Shown here piece by piece: positions 54,375 to 63,248 of a stretch of DNA of 64,000 nucleotides. A program made the position numbers and the translations under genes. Under the pieces are notes generated by a model that was given only the letters and a program-made list of their open reading frames with translations, was not told where the DNA came from and ran no database searches. Source of the DNA: Portibacter lacus (GTDB taxonomy: Bacteria; Bacteroidota; Bacteroidia; Chitinophagales; Saprospiraceae); assembly GCF_021533215.1 (NCBI RefSeq), contig NZ_JAJNKA010000004.1:62001-126000 (forward strand). The letters are read 5' to 3'. The first letter of the stretch is position 1; every line of letters begins with the position of its first letter.

Positions 54375-57323
54375 ATGACAAATTTTTATTGCAAAATTAC
54401 ATACTGCCTAATTACAATCAGCCTCTTTTTTGCTGAGTCGGCTATTTCACAAAATACAGTTAAAGGAATTGTAAAAGATGAAGTAGGCGAATCGTTAATT
54501 GGCGTAAATATTTTAAGCCAGAATGCTGGAACTGGGACTATTTCAGATTATGATGGTTCTTATTCCATTTCCGTCCCTAATAACGATACTTTGATATTCT
54601 CTTACCTAGGTTATGAATCGCAGAAAATTGCGGTTAATAACAGTACAATCTTGGATGTCGTCATGATAACCCAAGCTAGTAAATTAGATGAGGTAGTTGT
54701 CGTCGGATACGGAACGATGAGAAAGAGTGATGTTACTGGATCCATTATTTCCATTAGAGATGAGGCGTTAACAGATGTAAAATCTGTTAATGTATTTGAA
54801 TCTTTACAAGGTCGAGTGCCAGGAGTTGACATTTCAAGAGATAATGGACGAGCTGGATCAGGAATCGATATCCTTGTAAGAGGTGAGCGTTCATTAAGAG
54901 CCAATAATGCACCGCTAGTATTAGTAGATGGGGTTCCATATGGTGACAATGTTGATATTCCATCAGAAGATATAGAATCTATTGAAATTTTAAAGGATGC
55001 ATCATCCACTGCTGTATATGGTTCTCGTGGTGCGAATGGTGTCATCCTTATTACAACTAAAAGAGGTACCCAAGGAAAATCAAAGGTAAATTTCTCAATG
55101 TATCACGGAGTATCTGAAGCTTTTTCTAAGGTTCCAGTATTTGACCGAGAAGGATATATCAAGGCGAAAATAGATGCAAAGAGAGACATCGAAGATTGGG
55201 AAACAGATCCTGCTATTCAAAATGCATTCCTAGGAGACGAAGTTCGAGGTGTAGAGGAAGGTATTTTCACAGACTGGCAAGATGTAGTCACGAAACCAGG
55301 TAGCCAGTCAAGTTACTACCTAGGATTCGAAGGAGGTGGAGAAAGAAACTCATACTCTACTTCATTCAATTATTTTTCTGAAGATGGGGTCGTTGTAGCA
55401 GATGAATTCAAGAGGTATACTTTTAGACTTAACTTAGATAGCAAAATAAATAGCTATTTCAAAGTTGGTAATTCTACTGTTTTCACTTTTAGAGAAAGAG
55501 ATGGGAACGGGCCTAATTTCACAAGTGCTATTAAAAGCTCGCCGATCACGGAAGCTTATGACAGTTTAGGGAATTACATTTATCAACCAAACTTCGCCAA
55601 CCCAAGAAAAAACCCACTTGCCAATATAGATGATATTAGTGCGCAAAGATCTGGTCGTTTTTTCAGTACCTTTTACGGAGAAGTAAAGCCGACAAAGCAC
55701 ATTGTTTTTCGTTCCAATTTCAACTTTGATTTAAGTGGAAATAGGAATGGTTATATGTACCCTCAGAAAGTGCCTACAGAAGGTATTACAACTTCAGGTG
55801 TCAACTTAGGTTACAGCTCTGGTTTTCTTTGGAATAATATACTTTCTTATTCTAATGATATAGGAATTCACAGATTTTCAGGGACGTTAGTTCACGAAGT
55901 ACAATCAAAAAGAAATGAACGATATGAACTAGCTGGACAAGAACAATTATTCGAAAGACAATTATGGTACAATCTAAATACAAATGCTAGTCAGACCACA
56001 TTTAGTAGTTTGAACGAGACGGCTCTAGTTTCATTTTTAGGAAGAGTAAATTATACTATAGCAGACAAGTACACTATTAATTTTTCTGGAAGATATGATG
56101 GTGCATCGCAATTGAGTCCAGGAAACAAATGGGATTTCTTTCCTGCAGCTTCTATAGCATGGAGGATTAAAGAAGAATCGTTTTTAACAAACTTATCTGT
56201 GATCTCTGATTTGAAATTGAGGGTTGGATTTGGATCATCTGGAAACGCGTCCATTGATCCGTACTCTACTGCAGCAGCGCTGAACACCAACCCTCTTTTT
56301 TATGAATTTGGAGAACCAGGTGCGGAAGAAGGTATATTAGGATTTAGACCTGTAGCACTGGCAAGTTCTTCACTAAAATGGGAAAGAACTCAGCAAGGAA
56401 ATATCGGGCTGGATTTTGGATTATTTAACAATAGAATTTCAGGGTCTTTTGATATCTACCAGGGATATACAGATCGACTTTTACTACAAGACCAACTCCC
56501 ACCAACTTCAGGTTTTGACAATGTCTATGTCAATGCTGGAAAGACTAAATCTTGGGGTTATGAGATTTACTTACAAACCTTTAATGTTAATACATCGAAT
56601 TTCAAATGGAATTCAGTCTTCTCATATGCTTCTTCGAAAGAAGAGATTGTAGAATTGACTTCTGGTCTAAGAAGAGATGAAGGAAACTTATGGTTCGTAG
56701 GTGAACCCCTAAGTGTTGTTTATGATTTCGAGAAAACAGGCATCTTTCAGTATGGAGATGAATCAGATCCTACATTCACAGCAGTAGGTGAAATAAAAGT
56801 AAAAGATCAAGATAACAATGGAGTAATTGATTTTGATGATCGAGTGATACTTGGAGCTAGAAGACCAGACTGGATAGGAAGCATGATCAATACATTTAAA
56901 GTATATGACATTGACCTAACGGTTAACCTATTTGCTAAATGGGGACAGTTTATCGATGCAAGTGCTTATGATTTTGATCCTAGAATGCTCGACAACTTAC
57001 TAGCAATAGATTATTGGACACCTAATAATCCTACTAACTCCTACCCTAGATTAGATGCAAGTAGAGCTGAATTACCATATGAGTCTACCCTTTCATATGC
57101 AGATAATTCTTACATAAAAATTAAGAATATCACCCTTGGGTACACGCTACCAAAAAGCTTAATTAGCAATATAAAAGTTTCAAAACTAAGAGTTTATGCA
57201 AGTGCAAGAAACCCATTCATAGTGTATTCAAGCTTATTAGAAGGATTAGACCCAGAGCGAAATGGTAGTACCTCATGGCCTTTATCAAGGTTATGGTTAT
57301 TCGGAGTTGATCTATCCTTCTAG
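54375..57323 (+). CDS. SusC/RagA-type TonB-linked outer-membrane transporter
   Basis: 982 residues. A signal peptide is followed by a CarboxypepD_reg-like domain (NTVKGIVKDEVGESLIGVNI), the SusC marker LDEVVVVGYGTMRKSDVTGS, and a plug with LQGRVPGVDISRDNGRAGSG and VLVDGVPYG. A long barrel ends LWLFGVDLSF. It forms the outer-membrane channel that, with the SusD lipoprotein 68 bp downstream, imports oligosaccharides. Its position behind CE8 and PL1 genes points to pectin oligomers. Confidence 0.95.
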   Translation: MTNFYCKITYCLITISLFFAESAISQNTVKGIVKDEVGESLIGVNILSQNAGTGTISDYDGSYSISVPNNDTLIFSYLGYESQKIAVNNSTILDVVMITQASKLDEVVVVGYGTMRKSDVTGSIISIRDEALTDVKSVNVFESLQGRVPGVDISRDNGRAGSGIDILVRGERSLRANNAPLVLVDGVPYGDNVDIPSEDIESIEILKDASSTAVYGSRGANGVILITTKRGTQGKSKVNFSMYHGVSEAFSKVPVFDREGYIKAKIDAKRDIEDWETDPAIQNAFLGDEVRGVEEGIFTDWQDVVTKPGSQSSYYLGFEGGGERNSYSTSFNYFSEDGVVVADEFKRYTFRLNLDSKINSYFKVGNSTVFTFRERDGNGPNFTSAIKSSPITEAYDSLGNYIYQPNFANPRKNPLANIDDISAQRSGRFFSTFYGEVKPTKHIVFRSNFNFDLSGNRNGYMYPQKVPTEGITTSGVNLGYSSGFLWNNILSYSNDIGIHRFSGTLVHEVQSKRNERYELAGQEQLFERQLWYNLNTNASQTTFSSLNETALVSFLGRVNYTIADKYTINFSGRYDGASQLSPGNKWDFFPAASIAWRIKEESFLTNLSVISDLKLRVGFGSSGNASIDPYSTAAALNTNPLFYEFGEPGAEEGILGFRPVALASSSLKWERTQQGNIGLDFGLFNNRISGSFDIYQGYTDRLLLQDQLPPTSGFDNVYVNAGKTKSWGYEIYLQTFNVNTSNFKWNSVFSYASSKEEIVELTSGLRRDEGNLWFVGEPLSVVYDFEKTGIFQYGDESDPTFTAVGEIKVKDQDNNGVIDFDDRVILGARRPDWIGSMINTFKVYDIDLTVNLFAKWGQFIDASAYDFDPRMLDNLLAIDYWTPNNPTNSYPRLDASRAELPYESTLSYADNSYIKIKNITLGYTLPKSLISNIKVSKLRVYASARNPFIVYSSLLEGLDPERNGSTSWPLSRLWLFGVDLSF

Positions 57324-57391
57324 GTAAAATAAAGAGACAAAAATTAATAAACAAAATCTGCTTCAGAGAGCAGCATAAAAAATATAAAGTA

Positions 57392-59185
57392 ATGAAAACA
57401 TCAATATTCATACTTCTTTTATTATTAATCATGGGCACAACAGGTTGCGAAAAATTCTTAGAAGAGAATTACTTAAGTGGTGAAAATTCCACTTCTGCCA
57501 TTTCTTCAGAAGAAACTTTCGAGTCATTAATTGCAGCAGCCTATGTATCCCTAAGGGCATATTATGGCAAAGAAAATGCTTGGGACCTTACAGAGGCCGG
57601 AACTGACCTATATACTTGGGGATTAGATAATCGTTCTCAAGGATTTTGCACATACGCTTCCTTTACAACCTCTGAAGAACAAGAACGGATGAAGGCTATG
57701 TGGAGAGAGATGTATAAAGCACTTAATACCTGCAATTTGATTTTGGCCAATATTGATGATGTTCCGTATTCAGATGAAGGGAAAAGAGCAGAACGAAGAG
57801 GGGAAGTTAGTTTTTTAAGAGCTCACTATCTATGGTTAATTTCTGAAATCTGGGGTGGTGTTCATTTCACAACAGAACCATCAGAAGAAGTAAGTAGATC
57901 GGCTAATAGAACACCAGTTTCTGAATTTAGAGCTCAGATTGTTACCGATCTTGAAGTTGCACTAGCTAATTTACCCAATGAACGAGACCCTGCAAACTAT
58001 GGTCGAATTACTAAACCTGCTGCAGAAGCTTTTCTGGCAAGAGTGCACTTGTATGCAGAGAATTACGAAAAAGCATCCTTACATGCACAGAATGTAATTA
58101 ACAACTATGAATTTGCGCTATTAGATGACTGGTCACAGATCTGGAGTATTGACAATATAAAGAATGATGAAGTTATCTGGGCGGTAAATTATTCTTCGGA
58201 CCCGATTACAACTCAAGCTGGTTTTACGGATGAAAATGGAAATTTATATAATTCTACTGGAATTATTCAGAGATTAGGAGGACACACAGGTCATGTCATG
58301 TATGAAATACGATACGAGAATCTTGGATGGGGACTTGTGAGAGATGTAGAAAATGGTCGTGGATTCCAGAGATGGGCACCGACTAAACACTTTATTGATT
58401 TATACAATGAAGATATCGACGAACGTTTCTATGGTTCGTTTAAAACAGTATGGAAAGCTAATGATGTTGCTGCTTCTCCAAAATGGAAACCTTTCGTATT
58501 TGTAGAGGGTGTAAAATTTGATGTGGAAAGAGAATTATGGGCTCAACCGATATTTGCAGTTGGTGATACTTCTATCATTTTCTCTAAAAAGCCTGTCCCT
58601 GAATCTGAAAAAGGGAAATTCTCTCCTAATGATATCTTTTACATTGACCCTGTGAAAGCAAATATCATCATAGATATCAATGATATGTATTTACCTGATG
58701 GATCTCTAAATGATAATGTTATTAATAGACAATTCTACTTTCCTATTTCAAAAAAATATGAGGACCCTACCCGATTAGAACTTAGTACAGAATACAGTAA
58801 AAGAGATGCATTTGTTTTCAGAATATCGGAAATGTACCTCATCGCTGCTGAGGCCGAAATGAAACTTGGCAATATGGATGCAGCCACTGATATGATGAAT
58901 ACTTTAAGAAGAGCAAGAGCTGTAGAAGGAAAAGAAGATGAAATGCTTATCACCTCATCTGATCTCAGCATTGATTTTATACTAGATGAAAGAGCAAGAG
59001 AATTAGCAACTGAATTTCAGAGATTTTTTGATCTTAAAAGGACAGGAAAACTAGTGGAAAGAATACAAGCCTATAATCACGATGCGGCTCCTAATATTCA
59101 GGACTATCATGCCATACGATTTGTACCTCAAAGTCAAATTGATGCCATGGTCGATGGAGCTAGCTATCAAAATCCTGGATATTAA
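57392..59185 (+). CDS. SusD/RagB-type surface glycan-binding lipoprotein
   Basis: 597 residues with a lipoprotein signal (LLLLLIMGTTGC, then EKFLEENYL). The helical TPR-like SusD fold is visible, with VSFLRAHYLWLISEIWGGVH, RITKPAAEAFLARVHLYAENY, and the C-terminal signature LDERARELATEFQRFFDLKR. It caps the SusC channel and binds the incoming pectin oligomer. The next gene starts 27 bp later with no terminator, so all three are co-transcribed. Confidence 0.95.
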   Translation: MKTSIFILLLLLIMGTTGCEKFLEENYLSGENSTSAISSEETFESLIAAAYVSLRAYYGKENAWDLTEAGTDLYTWGLDNRSQGFCTYASFTTSEEQERMKAMWREMYKALNTCNLILANIDDVPYSDEGKRAERRGEVSFLRAHYLWLISEIWGGVHFTTEPSEEVSRSANRTPVSEFRAQIVTDLEVALANLPNERDPANYGRITKPAAEAFLARVHLYAENYEKASLHAQNVINNYEFALLDDWSQIWSIDNIKNDEVIWAVNYSSDPITTQAGFTDENGNLYNSTGIIQRLGGHTGHVMYEIRYENLGWGLVRDVENGRGFQRWAPTKHFIDLYNEDIDERFYGSFKTVWKANDVAASPKWKPFVFVEGVKFDVERELWAQPIFAVGDTSIIFSKKPVPESEKGKFSPNDIFYIDPVKANIIIDINDMYLPDGSLNDNVINRQFYFPISKKYEDPTRLELSTEYSKRDAFVFRISEMYLIAAEAEMKLGNMDAATDMMNTLRRARAVEGKEDEMLITSSDLSIDFILDERARELATEFQRFFDLKRTGKLVERIQAYNHDAAPNIQDYHAIRFVPQSQIDAMVDGASYQNPGY

Positions 59186-59212
59186 AAATTAACGAATATT
59201 TACAAATTTCAA

Positions 59213-62200
59213 ATGAAAACAAATATGAGACAATTAACTCTTATTGCATTATTACTTTCTTTTGTAATCACAGGATTACAATCCCAGTCAAAAGATCGTC
59301 CATTGGATGGCCATAATTCAAGTTTTGAGAATGGTAGAATGGCTTTTGATGCAACAGCATACAAGATTATGTTCTTAACAAAGGATTTAACCCCTGAAGG
59401 CACGATAGAAGAACAAGGATTAATCAATGACCTAAAAAGTCGTGGTTTCGATGTAGATGTAACTTATAACAATGCCGGCGCGATTACCTATACCCCTGAC
59501 GTTGAATTTACTTTCGAAACTGTGAATGATTATGACTTAATCATTATCGGAAGAGGGATTAGTTCTGGTGACTATACTGAAATAGATGCTTGGGCTGGTG
59601 TAACAACTCCAATCATTCAATTTTCTGCCTATATCATGAGAAGTAATCGACTTAACCTTATGAATTCAACTTCAGCTTCCAGAGAAGCTGCAGATGGAAC
59701 TTCTATTCCTGAAGATCGAGTGGCAAATATCAAAATAGCAGACCATGCCATATTTACAGGCTTAGATGGTGATGGTGACGGTGAAATAGCCTACCATACA
59801 TGGTTTCATGATTATATAGGCTACGGTGCAGATACTTTCGAAGTTAATCACGGAGCAACGCTTCTCGGAACATGGGCAACTGATAGTGTAAGCGCAGGAA
59901 ATGTTGCTGTTGCAATGTGGGATTCTGGTTCAGAAACTTATACAGCATCAGGAACAACGCTAGCTGGAAAAAGACTATATCTTCAGATGGGATCTGACGA
60001 CAGTTCTTCACCCAAAATTAGAAATTATACCGCTTTTACGGATGAATCAACACTGCTTTTACATAATGGTATCAAAATGCTTCTAGGTGCTGAACCAGAT
60101 GGTGAGTTGATTCCAGTTAAAGGAAAAGAAACACTAGGTAAGATTGCGTATCTCACAAAAGATGTGGATGAAAGTGGAAATCTTGAAGAAATAGAAATAA
60201 TTGCAGAATTGAGAAAGAGAGGTTATCAAGTTGATGTAACTTATAATAATGAAGGAAGCATAACAGTACCTGTAGATTTTGCATTCTCGTATGAGGCGCT
60301 TAATGACTATGATGTAGTGATGTTAGGTAGAGGTGTGAGTTCTGGTGATTTTGCTGATGCTGCAGACTGGGCAGCGGTAGAGACTCCTATTATTATTCTC
60401 AGTGCTTATTTGGTAAGAAACAACCGACTTAATATCGTGAATTCAAGTTCAGCTTCACGAGAAAATTCTGACGGCTCTACAATAGATATGAATCGAATAA
60501 CCAAGGTGAAAATAGCGGACCATCCGGTGTTCACTGGTATCAATGACGATGATGAAATAGACTATATGACTTGGTTCTATGACTATTTAGGATATGGAGC
60601 CGATACTTTTGAAATCAACCATAATGCAACGCTACTTGGAACACTTTCAGTTCCAGATAGTGTAGGAGATGGTACAGTACACATGGCATTATGGGATGCA
60701 GGGGTAGAAACATATCCTGGATCAGGAACGACTTTAGCTGGTGCTAGAATGTATATGCAGATGGGATCTGACGATAACTCTTCTCCGAAATTAAGAAACT
60801 ATACTCCATTTACTACCGAAGCATATATCGCTTTATTCAATGCGCTCGCGATTCTTCAAGGCAATGAACCAACTGGTGTTCTACCTGCAGCAGGACCTGT
60901 TGCAAAATGGGATATGTCTGATGCTAGTGGCTCAATCGTAACAGATGCCATAGGAGGTGCCCATGGAGAAATTATGGGAGGAAATGGTATCACATGGGAA
61001 TCTTGTGGTGAAGGTACTTCTATCAACTTTGCAGGAGCAACTAAAGATGAAGCTATTATTTATGTTAATGATAATCCAAATATTAATTTTGGAATGAATC
61101 AAAGTTTCACCATTTCACTTTTAGCAAAAATAGACCCACTTTCATTTACACCTGAAATGAATTTAATTCTTAAAGGTGATAATACAAGTAATGGAACACA
61201 CCTGCCTAATGGAAATGGTCATTACTACACCATTGCTACTAAAGACAATCAATTAAGGTTCGCAATAGATGATGATGTTGTAAAAACGCAATTAGGATAT
61301 GATTTAGATGAAACTAACTATCCAGAAGAAGAATGGAATCATATTGTTGCAGTAAGAGACGCCAATCAAGATTCACTTTTTCTTTATTTAAATGGATTAA
61401 AAGTAGCTAGTATTCTTGATGAAACAGATGGAGATATTTCAACTACTGGATTACCACTTGTAATGGGTAATTATCACCAATTCGGAAGAAAAATAAATGG
61501 TGGTATTGATGAAGTTGCAATTTATGACTTTGCATTCAATGCATCAGAAGTTGCTAGCTTAAATGCGGCTTTCACGATCGATTCTGAATGTGAAGTATTA
61601 TCAACTATAGAAGAATTAAGTAATGATGCGAACTTAAGTAACATAGAAGTGAGTGCTGGAACTTTAAGTCCTGATTTTGATCCTGCAATTACAAGTTATA
61701 CAGTAGAAGTCCCAGAAGGAACGGCTTCTGTTACGATTACTGCAACGACTAGTCACCCTGCTGCTGTAGTTACCGGAGATGGAGAATTTTCAGCGATTCC
61801 AGGAAGTACTACATTAGGTATAACTGCTGAAGATGGAACAACTAAGGATTATTCATTAAGTTTCACTATAGAAGGTCAAGGTAACTCAAGAACCGTTATC
61901 GAGCCTGGTTTCGAAACTTTATGGACAGCCATTAATTCAGCTGTAAGTGGAGACACTTTAGTTCTAAAAAATGGAGAAACTTACACTCCGATCGAAACTT
62001 ATAGAATAAATAAGAAGATTGTCATTATAGCAGAAGAGATTCCTGAACTACCAGGATTAAATAACATGCCTGTTATAGAAAATCTATTCGGATCTAATCC
62101 ATTATTCTTATTACAATTTGGCGCTGATCTTCATTTAATCGGAATCGATGTAGATGGACAGGGAGCAACTAATATATTTGACACCGATCCTACAGTAGGT

Positions 62201-63175
62201 GCAACTATGTCCATATTTGTAAATAGATGTAGACTGCATAACACCTTAGATGATATTTTCGATGAAGCAGCAGATGGTGGTATTACAGAAACGAATCTTA
62301 AGAGAGCAATCTTTAAAAACTCTTTTATCTATGATTCTGGAAGTGGGCACGGCATTTATCTGAAGAGTTTTTACGGTGAGAGTAAGTTCGTAATTGAAAA
62401 TGTAACGTTCTGGAATTTGGGAGAGCAGTTTATGTGGATCAGACATCATCCTGCGGGCATAACCCAACCATACTTGTTCAATCATAATACTGGATACTCT
62501 TTATCTACAGATTTAGTAGATAATAAAGAATTACTTGGAAATTCTGATAACCCAACTACAGAATCATTATTAGATATTGCGGTACAAAACAATATTTTCC
62601 ACACACAATTATCTGCTAATGAAGGTTCACTCAAGTTCGATAATACTTCTGAACAACATAATATTAATATCAATAACAATGTACTATTTAATGTTCAACC
62701 AATTTTTGATGTAGGAGGTACCATTGGAAAATCTGACAATATGATTGATGTAGATCCAATGTTTGTAGATCCAGACAATGGTGACTTTACAGTAATGAAT
62801 AGCGCTTTATATGGAGGTGCTACAGACGGAGAAATAATTGGAGCGACCTACTGGCATCCTGACTTCGTAGATGATTTTGCAGATTTATCTGTAGGAATTA
62901 AAGAATACGAATTCGCTGAAGTTGATCTTTCTTATAGTCCGAATCCTTTTTTAAATAGTGTAGATGTTTCCTTTACTTTGGAAAACAGTGCTTCTGTCCA
63001 ATTAGAAATTTATGACATCAACGGTGCGAAGCTACAAACAGTTATGGATGATAAATTCCAAGCTGGAAGTCATACACAAAGTATTAATGTGAATGCATTA
63101 ACACCAGGTGTTTATTTCTTCAGATTATCCTCTGGTAAAAAATTCACCACTAGAAAATTAGTTAAAATAAAGTAA
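59213..63175 (+). CDS. Multidomain T9SS surface protein (duplicated Rossmann-like module, LamG, cadherin-like, beta-helix)
   Basis: 1320 residues with a signal peptide (ending LQSQ). Two repeats of about 259 residues (about 50-305 and 309-560) each start with a K-I-x-x-LTKD strand and share a GRG-S-SGD loop, a VKIADHPVFTG-type segment and ARMYMQMGSDDNSSPKLRNY. They look like class I amidotransferase-type Rossmann folds, but neither contains a cysteine. A LamG-like domain (about 563-790), a cadherin-like domain (about 807-886), a right-handed beta-helix (about 893-1217, DUF4957/DUF5123-like) and a T9SS tail (YSPNPFLNSVDVSF) follow. It is probably a surface pectin-binding or -cleaving protein; the catalytic status is open. 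Confidence 0.85.
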   Translation: MKTNMRQLTLIALLLSFVITGLQSQSKDRPLDGHNSSFENGRMAFDATAYKIMFLTKDLTPEGTIEEQGLINDLKSRGFDVDVTYNNAGAITYTPDVEFTFETVNDYDLIIIGRGISSGDYTEIDAWAGVTTPIIQFSAYIMRSNRLNLMNSTSASREAADGTSIPEDRVANIKIADHAIFTGLDGDGDGEIAYHTWFHDYIGYGADTFEVNHGATLLGTWATDSVSAGNVAVAMWDSGSETYTASGTTLAGKRLYLQMGSDDSSSPKIRNYTAFTDESTLLLHNGIKMLLGAEPDGELIPVKGKETLGKIAYLTKDVDESGNLEEIEIIAELRKRGYQVDVTYNNEGSITVPVDFAFSYEALNDYDVVMLGRGVSSGDFADAADWAAVETPIIILSAYLVRNNRLNIVNSSSASRENSDGSTIDMNRITKVKIADHPVFTGINDDDEIDYMTWFYDYLGYGADTFEINHNATLLGTLSVPDSVGDGTVHMALWDAGVETYPGSGTTLAGARMYMQMGSDDNSSPKLRNYTPFTTEAYIALFNALAILQGNEPTGVLPAAGPVAKWDMSDASGSIVTDAIGGAHGEIMGGNGITWESCGEGTSINFAGATKDEAIIYVNDNPNINFGMNQSFTISLLAKIDPLSFTPEMNLILKGDNTSNGTHLPNGNGHYYTIATKDNQLRFAIDDDVVKTQLGYDLDETNYPEEEWNHIVAVRDANQDSLFLYLNGLKVASILDETDGDISTTGLPLVMGNYHQFGRKINGGIDEVAIYDFAFNASEVASLNAAFTIDSECEVLSTIEELSNDANLSNIEVSAGTLSPDFDPAITSYTVEVPEGTASVTITATTSHPAAVVTGDGEFSAIPGSTTLGITAEDGTTKDYSLSFTIEGQGNSRTVIEPGFETLWTAINSAVSGDTLVLKNGETYTPIETYRINKKIVIIAEEIPELPGLNNMPVIENLFGSNPLFLLQFGADLHLIGIDVDGQGATNIFDTDPTVGATMSIFVNRCRLHNTLDDIFDEAADGGITETNLKRAIFKNSFIYDSGSGHGIYLKSFYGESKFVIENVTFWNLGEQFMWIRHHPAGITQPYLFNHNTGYSLSTDLVDNKELLGNSDNPTTESLLDIAVQNNIFHTQLSANEGSLKFDNTSEQHNININNNVLFNVQPIFDVGGTIGKSDNMIDVDPMFVDPDNGDFTVMNSALYGGATDGEIIGATYWHPDFVDDFADLSVGIKEYEFAEVDLSYSPNPFLNSVDVSFTLENSASVQLEIYDINGAKLQTVMDDKFQAGSHTQSINVNALTPGVYFFRLSSGKKFTTRKLVKIK

Positions 63176-63198
63176 GTAGACTTATTCATATTCAGTTT

Positions 63199-63232
63199 AG
63201 GAGGTTGCAATTATTGCATCCTCCTATTTTTT
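63199..63232 (+). terminator. Rho-independent-type terminator between the multidomain gene and the DUF4861 gene
   Basis: Arms AGGAGGTTGCAA and TTGCATCCTCCT pair with one mismatch around a TTA loop, followed by ATTTTTT. It lies only 17 bp before the next start codon. Confidence 0.8.
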
Positions 63233-63248
63233 AACTTCTTCAATTAAC

